From positions 1-64,000 of the forward strand of contig JAOUEV010000001.1 in the NCBI GenBank assembly GCA_029858565.1: a stretch of 64,000 nt of DNA, in the 5' to 3' direction. The stretch is from Nitrospirota bacterium (GTDB lineage Bacteria > Nitrospirota > UBA9217). Below, piece by piece: positions 30,603 through 40,067 of this stretch; the stretch's first letter is position 1, and the number at the start of each line of letters is the position of its first letter. A program made the translations under genes and the position numbers. The notes under the pieces are model-generated. The model worked only from the letters and a program-made list of their open reading frames with translations. It was not told the origin of the DNA and searched no databases.

Positions 30603-32201
30603 CTAGAGAATATATCTCTCAGCCGTGAGCCTATGGTGGATCATGCACTGAAGCATCTGAAGCTCGTTCTGGTCGAACCAGGTAACACCGCAGTATCCGC
30701 AGCGGTCGATCTCAATAAGATGCGACATGCTGTAGAATTGCCGGCGCATGGGATTATTGCATTTCGGACAGGGAAGCAGCGGTCCATTTGCCTTGCCGGA
30801 ATTCTGACGCATGCGGTAGAGCTGCCGCGATTGATTTTCTTTGAGCACCGTCCGGGCGAGTGCGGTGATCCGCTCGCTGCAGGGTTGATCCCGACCGGTC
30901 CGGGCGATGATCCGGGGAACCTTATCAGAATCAACAAGTGTGCCGGCGCAGAAGGAACATTGTTGGATGATCGTTCCTTCGTACGAAGCAGTGATCAGCG
31001 GCTGGCGACAGGAGGGGCAGGCATAGGGAGAAAGTGTCCGCTCTCCTTCCATGAGCCGTTGGCCGAAGATGAGACTTATCAGAGGATCCTTCCAGGCACG
31101 GAGCACGTCCCCACCAGCCGAGGTCGATATCCATGTGAGCGGTGTGAGCCAGGGAAGGAGCGCAAGTTCGTTCAGCGGAAGCGGACCCTGCCACTGCTGG
31201 CTGGGACTCATGGCATAATAGGAGGGTTTGGCGGACGAAGGGGCGGAAGAGCTCATCGGAATGGTGTTCCGCTCAAGGTCTGCCCGTCTGATACGAGCCA
31301 TGCCAAGCAGAACATTGATCCGCTTTCCGATAGGCGGATGGGTCGAGAACAGGTCGGACCAGAATCCCTCCGACTCATCAAGGTTCGACGCCTGAGGATT
31401 GACGATGCAGAGCATCTCATAGCCGCTGCCGATAAAGCCGGCGCCGCGCCAACTGCGGGTGAGCAGATGCAGTGCTTCGGCTAACGCGATCGGATTGCGG
31501 GTCATCCTGACAGATGCCGCATCGGCCCGATACTCCCGTTCTCGGGAGATGAACATGTTGAGGAGATGGCCGAGCTGGAGAAGCAGCCACGCGAGCAGGA
31601 ACGCGGGCAATGAGAATATCCGGTTCTGCGAGAACGTACGTATACGTTCCAACGCCGAGGAAAGGGTGCCGAACAGGCTGGCGGCGACCGTTGTTTCCAG
31701 GCAGTCGCCGGACAAGATATGATGGGCCTCGTGAGCGGCAACCGCTTCGATCTGCGGGCGGCTTAACCGGGACAGCAGCCCTTCGGTGATCGCGATGAGA
31801 GCGGTCCCCTTGAGGTCGGCGGCAGCAAGGGCGTTCAGGGAAAGGGAGGGGATGACCGCGCAGCGGATCTTCTGCTTCCCTCCGGTCACCACGCGCAGCT
31901 CTTCGATGATGTTGAGAAATATCCGGTGGACCTCATCCTGCGGATCCGGGGGCCGTGCGTCAAGACCGCGAATGACGCTGTCGACGGTGTTGTATGCAGC
32001 GAACCAGAAGTGGATCCCTGCCGCAAGCAGTGCAGCGGTCAGGAGCACGAGCCAGAAGCGGGGGGAGATCTGGTAGAGGCCGTTCAGGGAAGGGAATGTC
32101 AGAATGAATCCGATCGCCGCGTACAGGCACAGAAGGACCATGAAAAAGATGGCGATGCGCCAGTTCGTGCGTCGTTCGATATCAATGAAAGTGATGGGCA
32201 T
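30603..32201 (-). CDS. M48-family membrane zinc metallopeptidase with C-terminal zinc ribbons
   Basis: HEAHH active site, TMs; CPSC...CSFC and CPKC...CGYC modules. Confidence 0.88.
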   Translation of the reverse strand: MPITFIDIERRTNWRIAIFFMVLLCLYAAIGFILTFPSLNGLYQISPRFWLVLLTAALLAAGIHFWFAAYNTVDSVIRGLDARPPDPQDEVHRIFLNIIEELRVVTGGKQKIRCAVIPSLSLNALAAADLKGTALIAITEGLLSRLSRPQIEAVAAHEAHHILSGDCLETTVAASLFGTLSSALERIRTFSQNRIFSLPAFLLAWLLLQLGHLLNMFISREREYRADAASVRMTRNPIALAEALHLLTRSWRGAGFIGSGYEMLCIVNPQASNLDESEGFWSDLFSTHPPIGKRINVLLGMARIRRADLERNTIPMSSSAPSSAKPSYYAMSPSQQWQGPLPLNELALLPWLTPLTWISTSAGGDVLRAWKDPLISLIFGQRLMEGERTLSPYACPSCRQPLITASYEGTIIQQCSFCAGTLVDSDKVPRIIARTGRDQPCSERITALARTVLKENQSRQLYRMRQNSGKANGPLLPCPKCNNPMRRQFYSMSHLIEIDRCGYCGVTWFDQNELQMLQCMIHHRLTAERYIL

Positions 32202-32291
32202 GGAGAACCGGCAGGTGCCGGGATGCAGAATCCAGTGTCCGGGAGAGGCCGGGGATGTTCAATACGGTCGCCTCGGTCTCCCAAATCATGA

Positions 32292-32873
32292 CTACTTGCC
32301 TTTCAGGCTCAGGTTCACGCTCGGCGTGGCGCGTGCGGCCTCCTCAGCTTCAAAATATTCCTCTGGTTTGAATGAGAACAAGGAGGAAACAATGTTGTTC
32401 GGGAATACCTCGATCCGGGTACGGAAGTTCGCCACCAGGTCGTTGTAAAGCTGGCGGGCGAAGGATATGCGGTTCTCCGTGGAGGTGAGCTCCTCCTGCA
32501 GCTGCATGATGTTCTTGTTGCTCTTCAGGTCCGGGTAGTTCTCCATGACCGCGAACAGTTTGCCGAGCGCTTGTGTGAGCATATTCTCGGCTTCGGCCCG
32601 GGAATGCGGTCCTGACGCGCCCACTGCTTTCGCGCGGGCAGAGATGACCTTTTCCAGGGTATCCTGCTCGAATTCCATGGCGCCTTTTACGGTCGCGACC
32701 AGGTTTGGGATCAGGTCGTGACGCCGTTTGAGCTGCACATCGATCTGCTTCCACGATGCCTGCACATCGTTCCGCGCGGCGATCAGTCCGTTATAGATCA
32801 TGACCATCCAGATGACGACTGCCGCGAGTACTCCGAGAACGATCAGTCCGACCATGGCCCCTCCCTGAAGCAT
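32292..32873 (-). CDS. lemA: LemA family protein
   Basis: YNGLIAARNDVQASWKQIDVQLKRRHDLIPNLVATVKGAMEFE; ...IEVFPNNIVSSLFSFKPEEYFE. Confidence 0.95.
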   Translation of the reverse strand: MLQGGAMVGLIVLGVLAAVVIWMVMIYNGLIAARNDVQASWKQIDVQLKRRHDLIPNLVATVKGAMEFEQDTLEKVISARAKAVGASGPHSRAEAENMLTQALGKLFAVMENYPDLKSNKNIMQLQEELTSTENRISFARQLYNDLVANFRTRIEVFPNNIVSSLFSFKPEEYFEAEEAARATPSVNLSLKGK

Positions 32874-32913
32874 TTCGTTGATACTAGATTATAACAGAAC
32901 GGCAACTCAGGCG

Positions 32914-33753
32914 CTACCGGTCTACGAAGAGTTCCTGCGACGACGGGGGGAATATGCCGCGCGATTCGGCTTCCGCGATGAGCCGCCGGACCGCTGCGGT
33001 CCCTTGCTCGCCTAGGTCGAGAGAGAGGTCATTCACATACAGATCGATGTGGTTCTGCATGACCCCGGCATCCATCTCCTGACTGTGCTCTCTGCAGTAG
33101 TCGAGGACCTCGGCACGGTTCATTCTTGCATAGACCAGACTGTCCCGTATTGCCTGTTCGATACCCAGGAGTGTAGCGGCGCCAAGAGTTCTTTTTCCGA
33201 GGATGCCGCCCAGCGGGATCGGAAGGCCGGAGTAGCGCTCCCACCATTCACCGAGGTCCAGCAGCATTTCCAGGCCGTACTGCGGGTAGGTGAACCTGCT
33301 TTCATGGATAATGAGACCGGCAGCAACACGGCCCTGTGCGACTGCGTCCATGATCCGGTCAAAGGGCATGACCACGATATTCCTGATCGAGGGCTGATAC
33401 ATCCGCAGGAGCAGATAGGCTGTCGTCAGTTCTCCAGGAATGGCCAGATCGCCTTTGCCAAGGTCCGCAAGATGCGTTCCCGGACGCGCGACGATCAAGG
33501 GGCCGCAGCCTCTGCCGAGCGCTCCTCCGGAACGGAGCAGGACATACCTGTCGCGGAGATGTCCAAAGGCATGATAGGAGATCTTTGTCACGTCCAGAAC
33601 TTCTTTGCGCGCCAGATGGTTGAGCGTTTCCACGTCCTCGAGCTGTTCCTGGAAGGCCAGGCCCGGTGCCTTGACCTTGTTGTGAACGAGACCGTAGAAG
33701 ATGAAGGTGTCGTTCGGACAGGGAGAATATCCGATGGTGATGGTTCTTGTCAT
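32914..33753 (-). CDS. mqnD: 1,4-dihydroxy-6-naphthoate synthase (futalosine menaquinone pathway)
   Basis: MTRTITIGYSPCPNDTFIFYGLVHNKV...; start 33753 overlaps mqnB stop; ORF-track N-terminal extension rejected. Confidence 0.92.
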   Translation of the reverse strand: MTRTITIGYSPCPNDTFIFYGLVHNKVKAPGLAFQEQLEDVETLNHLARKEVLDVTKISYHAFGHLRDRYVLLRSGGALGRGCGPLIVARPGTHLADLGKGDLAIPGELTTAYLLLRMYQPSIRNIVVMPFDRIMDAVAQGRVAAGLIIHESRFTYPQYGLEMLLDLGEWWERYSGLPIPLGGILGKRTLGAATLLGIEQAIRDSLVYARMNRAEVLDYCREHSQEMDAGVMQNHIDLYVNDLSLDLGEQGTAAVRRLIAEAESRGIFPPSSQELFVDR

Positions 33754-34475
33754 GGTTGCCACGATCCCAGGATATGCATGACTGCCTGCTGTGCCGCGCG
33801 GGCAGCCCGTGGTATGTCCCATCTGCTGAGATCCCGGTCCTCGACGATGTTGGAGATGCCGCGGACCTCGAGCCACGGCACATTGTGCAGTTCCGCAACC
33901 TGCGCCGCTGCCGCGCCCTCCATGTTCTCGCATAGGCCCTGATACCGTTCTTCGAGCTCACGCGCTCGTGCCGCGGTGCCCGTGCAGGTCGAAAGGGTGA
34001 TGAAGGGGCCCGCGTGCACAGTTACACTTGGCCCGCAGGACCGGAGCGCGGCGAGCGCCTGGTCCAGGACCGGGGCAGGCGCGGGGTACGTATTGAAGAT
34101 GGTCGAGTTCGTGGTCTTGAGCAGAGGGATCCCGATGAACTCTGTGTCCTTGAAACCATCATTGGTGAGCACGCCCTCATCTCCGGCGATCTCTTCCCGG
34201 GCAAGCACAACATCGCCGATCCTGGCTCCTGATGAGGGATACGCTCCACCCACGCCGAGTACGAAGAGCACGGCAGGAGCATAGCGGGTGATCATGATCG
34301 TTGCGCCATGAGCGGCATTGACCTTGCCCATTCCCGCCACACAGAGAACAACTTGTTTGCCCGCAAGCATTCCTTCAAAGACTGTCGTGGTGCCAATGGT
34401 CACTCTGTTGACGTTTTCCATGGACTGCCGGAGGATATCGGCTTCTGCATCAACGGAAGTGAGCAGCGCTATCAT
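33750..34475 (-). CDS. mqnB: Futalosine hydrolase
   Basis: Nucleoside phosphorylase fold; EMEGAAAAQVAEL-like CENMEGAAAAQVAELHNVPWLEVRGISNIV; next to mqnD. Confidence 0.9.
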   Translation of the reverse strand: MIALLTSVDAEADILRQSMENVNRVTIGTTTVFEGMLAGKQVVLCVAGMGKVNAAHGATIMITRYAPAVLFVLGVGGAYPSSGARIGDVVLAREEIAGDEGVLTNDGFKDTEFIGIPLLKTTNSTIFNTYPAPAPVLDQALAALRSCGPSVTVHAGPFITLSTCTGTAARARELEERYQGLCENMEGAAAAQVAELHNVPWLEVRGISNIVEDRDLSRWDIPRAARAAQQAVMHILGSWQP

Positions 34476-34644
34476 GGGACTCCCTGAATATTTTCTGCGT
34501 TAATATTATTCGGAAAATTTATCGGGTCAGCAGAAGGAACAATGAACCTGCTGTAACCATGTATAAATTGCATTATAATTCAATATGTTAAATGGTTAAT
34601 TTTTTTAGGTCAATAAAATTATTCGGACTATACCATACTTTTCA

Positions 34645-34673
34645 TTGCACTTCTACGAGAAATTTGCTATGAT
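34645..34673 (+). promoter_or_regulatory. Candidate sigma70 promoter for the aro operon
   Basis: TTGCAC (34645-34650), N17, TATGAT (34668-34673). Confidence 0.5.
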
Positions 34674-34794
34674 AGGCCGGATTTCTACAGATTTTCCGAT
34701 GGTTACGATATTCGACGTAGAATCATGCAGTGAGTATTAATGTTGAACTTATTGTAATTATTGATATTTATTTTTTCTATAGAAAGGGGCTACG

Positions 34795-35991
34795 ATGTTA
34801 CGGTATTTGACCGCTGGTGAATCACACGGTGAACTTCTGCTCGGTATCCTCGAGGGAATGCCTGCCGGTCTTTTGATACGCACGACGGATATTGACAATG
34901 ATCTGGGCCGCCGCCAGATGGGCTATGGCCGTGGCGGCAGAATGAAGATCGAGAAGGACATGGTCAAGATATACACCGGAGTCCGCTGGGGTAAGACCAT
35001 GGGCGGGCCGATCGGACTATCGGTCAGGAACAAGGACTGGGACAACTGGCGCGCCAAGATGTCGCCGGACCCGGCATTCCTGAACAACGCTGACCCAGTG
35101 ACGCGGCCGCGGCCTGGCCACGCCGACCTGGCCGGCGTGCTGAAATACGGCATGACCGATGTTCGGAACATTCTGGAACGTTCCAGCGCGCGGGAGACTG
35201 CCATGCGGGTCGCCGTGGGCGCCCTGTGCAAGCGGCTTCTCGACGAGTTCGGGATCAGCATCGTGAGCCATGTCATCGACATTGGCGGCGTCTATGCCAA
35301 GGTGGGAAGCATGTCCAGCCAGGAGATAAAACGGAAGACCGAGAACTCCGAACTGCGGTGCGCTGATTACGAGGCGGAAAAGCGGATGAAGCGCAAGATC
35401 GATGAGGCCCAGGCCGCAGGCGATTCCCTGGGAGGTATTTTCGAGGTCGTTGTGTCCGGAACTCCCGTGGGTCTCGGCAGCCATGTGCACTGGGACCGGA
35501 AACTGGACGCCCGGCTTGCCATGGCGCTCATGAGCATCCAGGCAATGAAGGGCGTCGAAGTCGGATCGGGTTTCGGCGTGGCGAACAAGCCGGGGTCGCA
35601 GGTCCACGACGAGATATTCTGGACGCCCAAGAGCGGTTTCTTTCGCAAGACCAACAATGCCGGCGGGATCGAGGGAGGCATGAGCAACGGCGAGGTCATC
35701 ATCCTCCGCGCGGCCATGAAGCCGATCCCCACCCTGATGAAACCCCTGCGTTCCGTGGACCTGGAGACCAAAAAACCCTTCAAGGCGAGCGTGGAGCGTT
35801 CGGACGTCTGTGCCGTTCCCGCGGCAGCGGTAGTAGGTGAGGCCGTGGTAGCATTCGAACTGGCCGCCGCCATGATCGAGAAGTTCGGCGGGGACAGCAT
35901 GGATGAAATGAAGCGGAACTTCGAGGAATACCAGAAGCACATCAAGTTCCGGATGGGTGTGGAGGATGCCCCTGACGCGGGGACACGGTGA
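34795..35991 (+). CDS. aroC: Chorismate synthase
   Basis: [26 protein letters not shown]...[30 protein letters not shown]. Confidence 0.97.
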   Translation: MLRYLTAGESHGELLLGILEGMPAGLLIRTTDIDNDLGRRQMGYGRGGRMKIEKDMVKIYTGVRWGKTMGGPIGLSVRNKDWDNWRAKMSPDPAFLNNADPVTRPRPGHADLAGVLKYGMTDVRNILERSSARETAMRVAVGALCKRLLDEFGISIVSHVIDIGGVYAKVGSMSSQEIKRKTENSELRCADYEAEKRMKRKIDEAQAAGDSLGGIFEVVVSGTPVGLGSHVHWDRKLDARLAMALMSIQAMKGVEVGSGFGVANKPGSQVHDEIFWTPKSGFFRKTNNAGGIEGGMSNGEVIILRAAMKPIPTLMKPLRSVDLETKKPFKASVERSDVCAVPAAAVVGEAVVAFELAAAMIEKFGGDSMDEMKRNFEEYQKHIKFRMGVEDAPDAGTR

Positions 35992-36005
35992 CGCGGGGAC
36001 ACGGG
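35974..36005. repeat. 16-bp direct tandem repeat, two copies, across the aroC-aroK junction
   Basis: GACGCGGGGACACGGT + GACGCGGGGACACGGG. Confidence 0.85.
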
Positions 36006-36007
36006 GC

Positions 36008-36523
36008 ATGTTCAAGAATATCATCCTCACCGGATTCATGGGCGTCGGCAAAACGAGCGTAGGCACGAGGCTGGCAAAGGACCTCGGATTTACATTTATC
36101 GATACCGACAGCCTCATTGAAGCCGACCAGAAGATCTCGATCACCGAGATATTCTCCTCTTTTGGCGAACCCTACTTCCGCGACGTGGAGACCCGCATCA
36201 TCGGCCAGGTGCTCGAGAACGAGAATCAGGTCGTGTCGACCGGCGGCGGGGCCGTGATCCGCGAGGAGAACCGGGCTGCTTTCAAGGAGAAGGGCATGAC
36301 GGTCTGTCTCATGGCGCGGCCTGAGGTGATCTACGACCGCATCAAGCATGAGACGCACCGGCCGCTCCTGCAGGTGGCCGAACCCCTGGCAAAGATCCGC
36401 GAGCTCCTGGCGACCCGGGAGCCATTCTATCGCCAGGCTGATATCATCATCGACACCTCGGACAAGACCGTGGATGGGGTGATCGCCGAGATCCGGGGAA
36501 AGGTCCGGTATGCATGTTGTTAA
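36008..36523 (+). CDS. aroK: Shikimate kinase
   Basis: MFKNIILTGFMGVGKTSVGTRLAKDLGFTFIDTD; ATG at 36008. Confidence 0.96.
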   Translation: MFKNIILTGFMGVGKTSVGTRLAKDLGFTFIDTDSLIEADQKISITEIFSSFGEPYFRDVETRIIGQVLENENQVVSTGGGAVIREENRAAFKEKGMTVCLMARPEVIYDRIKHETHRPLLQVAEPLAKIRELLATREPFYRQADIIIDTSDKTVDGVIAEIRGKVRYACC

Positions 36524-37592
36524 AGTCGCGCTGGGCGACCGCAGCTACGATATACTGATCAACGCGAAGCTCGACGACCTGGGCGGCCAGATGGAGAATC
36601 TCCGGCTGGGCCGCAAAGCAGCCCTGGTGACCAATCCCACGGTGAACCGCCTCTACGGCAAACGCGCGCTCGCCAGTATCACCGCAAAGCAGTTCATCGC
36701 CATGCCCATCGAGATCCCCGACGGGGAGCAGTACAAGAACCTCGACTGGGCCAATGCCATCTATACCGCGCTGCTCCTCAACGCTTTTGACCGCCGGTCG
36801 CCGCTGGTCGCGCTGGGCGGAGGGGTCATTGGAGACCTCACGGGATTCGCCGCGGCCACATACATGCGCGGGATCCCCTTCATCCAGGTGCCGACCACGC
36901 TCCTCGCCATGGTGGACAGCAGCGTTGGCGGCAAGACCGGAGTGAACCACGCCATGGGCAAGAACATGATCGGCGCGTTCTATCAGCCCCGGCTTGTGCT
37001 CATGGACCTGGAAGTGCTGAAGACCCTGCCGAAGGAAGAGTTCCTTTCGGGCATGGCCGAGGTGATCAAGTATGGCGTTATCTGGGACCGGGAGCTGTTC
37101 GACTATCTTGAGAAGAACCGCGAGAAGATCCTTGCCCTGGAACAGGGTGCGCTCAGCCACATCATCAGCCGCTCCTGCGAGATCAAGGCGGAGGTCGTGA
37201 GCAAGGACGAGCGCGAGGGCGGGCTCCGCGCCATCCTGAACTTCGGCCACACCGTGGGCCACGCTGCCGAGACCCTGGAGAACTACACCATGCGCCATGG
37301 TGAGGCCGTTGCCATCGGCATGGTCTACGCGTCCCGGTTCGGCCACCGTCTCGGGCTCTGCGACGCGAAGACCGCTGAGCGGACCGAACAGCTCATCGCC
37401 GCGTATGGCTTGCCGACCGGTCTGTCGGCTCTCAAGAAGCGTCCCACGGTCACCCAGCTCCTGGACACCATGCTCGTGGACAAGAAATCCGAGGGAGGCA
37501 CGATCAAGTTCGTGCTGCCGAAGAAGATCGGCGAGGTCGTGCTCACCAGGGAGTGGGATGAGAAGACGCTTCGAGAACTGCTTGCGGAGTGA
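36510..37592 (+). CDS. aroB: 3-dehydroquinate synthase
   Basis: GGGVIGDLTGFAAATYMRGIPFIQVPTTLLAMVDSSVGGKTGVNH. Confidence 0.97.
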   Translation: MHVVKVALGDRSYDILINAKLDDLGGQMENLRLGRKAALVTNPTVNRLYGKRALASITAKQFIAMPIEIPDGEQYKNLDWANAIYTALLLNAFDRRSPLVALGGGVIGDLTGFAAATYMRGIPFIQVPTTLLAMVDSSVGGKTGVNHAMGKNMIGAFYQPRLVLMDLEVLKTLPKEEFLSGMAEVIKYGVIWDRELFDYLEKNREKILALEQGALSHIISRSCEIKAEVVSKDEREGGLRAILNFGHTVGHAAETLENYTMRHGEAVAIGMVYASRFGHRLGLCDAKTAERTEQLIAAYGLPTGLSALKKRPTVTQLLDTMLVDKKSEGGTIKFVLPKKIGEVVLTREWDEKTLRELLAE

Positions 37593-37613
37593 AGAGCGGA
37601 ATAGGGGGGCATC

Positions 37614-38312
37614 GTGAGCGAATATCTCTGGCACTGCCCGTTCTGCGATACCGATCAGATCGTTTCCTCAGAGGGCATGCAGGCATCCTTTTCCGACCTG
37701 ACCGCGGAAAATGCCGAAGGGCCGCGCAGGCTCGTGGTCAAGTTCGTTGTCTGTCCCAATCCCAAGTGCAGGCAATTCGCCCTTGATGCATCGCTGCATC
37801 TTCTGACCATCTCCGGGAACAGGGGGTACACGGGAAAACACCTCAAGACCTGGAACCTCGTCCCGCCTTCGCGTGCCCGCACCTTTCCTGTTTCGATACC
37901 CCGTGCAGTGCTGGAAGATTACCGCGAGGCTTGTCTGGTCGCTGAAACGAGCCCCAAGGCCGCGTCCGCATTGGCGCGGCGATGCCTGTCGGGCATGCTG
38001 CGGGACTTCTGGAGCGTGCAGCCCGGGAGTCTGAGCGACGAGTTCCGGCAGGTCAAAGGGACCGCGGATCCGCTCACCTGGGAAGCCGTCGAATCCGTGC
38101 GGAATACCGGCCTTATCGGACCGCGCATGGAGAGCGAAGGGGCTGAGATCCAGGACTCGGAGCCAGGCGAGTCGCAGCTCCTGATCGGTTTGATCGAGAC
38201 GCTTATCCATGACTGGTATGTCAACCGGGATGTACGGCGAAAACGACTGGCTGAGATCAAACAAATAGCGGAAACAGGAAGGTCGGAACCGGCTGTACCA
38301 TCGGCAGAGTGA
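37614..38312 (+). CDS. DUF4145 domain-containing protein
   Basis: N-terminal CPFC...CPNPKC and SPKAASALARRCLSGMLRDFW motif. Confidence 0.75.
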   Translation: MSEYLWHCPFCDTDQIVSSEGMQASFSDLTAENAEGPRRLVVKFVVCPNPKCRQFALDASLHLLTISGNRGYTGKHLKTWNLVPPSRARTFPVSIPRAVLEDYREACLVAETSPKAASALARRCLSGMLRDFWSVQPGSLSDEFRQVKGTADPLTWEAVESVRNTGLIGPRMESEGAEIQDSEPGESQLLIGLIETLIHDWYVNRDVRRKRLAEIKQIAETGRSEPAVPSAE

Positions 38313-38320
38313 CGATCGTT

Positions 38321-38509
38321 ATGAAGATTGGTCCACTGATATTCTTGACCGCCATACTCGCTGGTACATTTCTTGGCTGCGCTTACAAGGAGTACGACCC
38401 TGCCCATCCCCGGGAATATGGCGATTTCTGGTCGGACGAAGATAACAGAAGAAACAGCGCCGCCTATCCGTTTACGAACGAGTATCGGGAGCAGCGCAGG
38501 GATCGATAA
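38321..38509 (+). CDS. Small lipoprotein
   Basis: MKIGPLIFLTAILAGTFLGCAYKEYD lipobox. Confidence 0.5.
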   Translation: MKIGPLIFLTAILAGTFLGCAYKEYDPAHPREYGDFWSDEDNRRNSAAYPFTNEYREQRRDR

Positions 38510-38562
38510 CATCTATCATCGGCATAAGAACCGAGGAAAATATGCCGGCTAGTGAAAAGAAT

Positions 38563-38605
38563 AAAAAAGGGGGATGGACATAATGTCCATCCCCCTTGCT
38601 TTTTC
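38563..38605. terminator. Bidirectional rho-independent terminator
   Basis: AAAAAAGGGGGATGGACAT-a-ATGTCCATCCCCCTTGCTTTTT between convergent genes. Confidence 0.9.
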
Positions 38606-38619
38606 AGCAGTTCGATCTG

Positions 38620-39855
38620 CTACTTCGCCGAAGACGTATGCTTCTCGGCGCGGAGCTTGGCGGCCTCATCCTTGATCTTCTGGAGCGTTTCCTTCATGGG
38701 CGCCCAGCCGTACCAGTGCATGTAGTCCGGGTTCATGTGGAACGCTCCCTGGAAGGCGCGCATCCGGTATTCCAGGAACATGACGTAGAGGTCCTGCTCC
38801 ACGCTGCTCTTGGCTTCGTAGAACTGCAGAAGGTCGGGGGCTACGGCCCAGTCCGCGGGCTTCTTGAGCACGCCGTCCTTGTACAGAGCCTGCACCACGC
38901 GGACGGCTTCAGCCATGATCTTATCCGCTTCCTTTACCACCAGGTCCGCCTCATCCAACTGCTTCTTCGCGTAGGACGCGCCATGGCAGTTAGCGCAGAC
39001 CTTGGTCATCTTGTCGCGCTCGGCCTGGAACTCCTCGGCAGTGAGACGGGCGACCTTGCCCGCCTTCACCAGTTCAAGCCGCGCGGTGGGTTTGCCAGCT
39101 TCATCCAATACGCCCAGTGCCTGCAGGATCGCGACACGATCGTTCATCCAGTCCTTGTCGTTCTCCGGCAGCCGAAGGGCCAGGAAACCCCAGGAGGTCA
39201 TCACATTATGGTCGCCGCCGCTCATGTGGCAGGTCTGGCACGTGGGGCCGCGCTTGCTGTCCTTGCCTTCGATCGACCAGATGACGCCGTGCTTGGACGA
39301 AGACCACATCTCCCACTGGGGGTGGTCGAAGCCCATGTGGCAGGTCTGGCAGGCCCGCGGGTCCTGGGCCTCGGACTTCTTGAACGAATGCCGGGTGTGG
39401 CAGGAATCGCACTGTGCGTGACCGTAACGGATCTGCGACTTCTCCGCGTCCGACTTGACGCCGATCTTGTGGCAGCTTGAACAGCCTTTGTAGCCCTCAC
39501 CGGAAACAGCCTTGGGCTGGTGGCCCATCATGGGCATGGAGCTCGATGCTACCCACGCAAGGTTGTGCTTGCCTGCTGAGAACTGGTCAGCCTGCTTCTT
39601 GTGGCAGTTGGCACAGGTTGCGGGGGTCGGCATCTTGGCCAGCTTTGCATCGGTCATCGTTTTGTGGTCTGAACCGTGGCAGGCCGAGCAGTCGATGCCC
39701 TTCTTGCCCATCTTGCCCTCGAAGTGCTGCTGCACCACGCCGGGAGTCACTTTCTCGTGGCACTCCACGCAAGCGCTCTTTCTGGGAGCGGACCACGCCG
39801 CGGTGCTGATGAGAACAGCACAGCTCACTAGGAACAGAACTTTCAGAAACTTCAT
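38620..39855 (-). CDS. Octaheme cytochrome c, hydroxylamine oxidoreductase (HAO)-family
   Basis: Signal peptide; 8 CxxCH motifs (CVECH, CSACH, CANCH, CSSCH, CDSCH, CQTCH, CQTCH, CANCH); C-terminal FQGAFHMNPDYMHWYGWAPM; RBS AAGGAGG upstream of 39855. Confidence 0.9.
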   Translation of the reverse strand: MKFLKVLFLVSCAVLISTAAWSAPRKSACVECHEKVTPGVVQQHFEGKMGKKGIDCSACHGSDHKTMTDAKLAKMPTPATCANCHKKQADQFSAGKHNLAWVASSSMPMMGHQPKAVSGEGYKGCSSCHKIGVKSDAEKSQIRYGHAQCDSCHTRHSFKKSEAQDPRACQTCHMGFDHPQWEMWSSSKHGVIWSIEGKDSKRGPTCQTCHMSGGDHNVMTSWGFLALRLPENDKDWMNDRVAILQALGVLDEAGKPTARLELVKAGKVARLTAEEFQAERDKMTKVCANCHGASYAKKQLDEADLVVKEADKIMAEAVRVVQALYKDGVLKKPADWAVAPDLLQFYEAKSSVEQDLYVMFLEYRMRAFQGAFHMNPDYMHWYGWAPMKETLQKIKDEAAKLRAEKHTSSAK

Positions 39856-39932
39856 GCAGATTTCCTCCTTGGGATGGAATAATTGCAATTTGAGAAGTCC
39901 TCGCACCCTAGCTTAACCGTAGCCTGATTGAT

Positions 39933-39946
39933 ATGATCTATATCAT
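39933..39946. promoter_or_regulatory. FNR/CRP-family-like operator upstream of the HAO-like gene
   Basis: ATGAT-CTAT-ATCAT: perfect TGAT-N4-ATCA dyad. Confidence 0.5.
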
Positions 39947-40067
39947 AGTTCCGCGACAAGTGCAGGGCGGGCCGGCTGGCGTCTTGAAAAAGCAGAGTCA
40001 TAGTAGTAGGTTACAGCTCATTCGCCTAATCCGGACAAGCCTGAATTGAACCTTAACTTAATCCACC

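Noticed and set aside
35017-36144. 375-aa minus-strand ORF
   Set aside because: Antisense of aroC/aroK; low-complexity His/Asp/Gly-rich translation typical of a shadow frame
36447-37634. 395-aa minus-strand ORF
   Set aside because: Antisense shadow ORF of aroB, which is unambiguous on the + strand
38596-39480. 294-aa + ORF opposite the octaheme cytochrome
   Set aside because: Antisense of an 8-CxxCH cytochrome with signal peptide and RBS; shadow ORF
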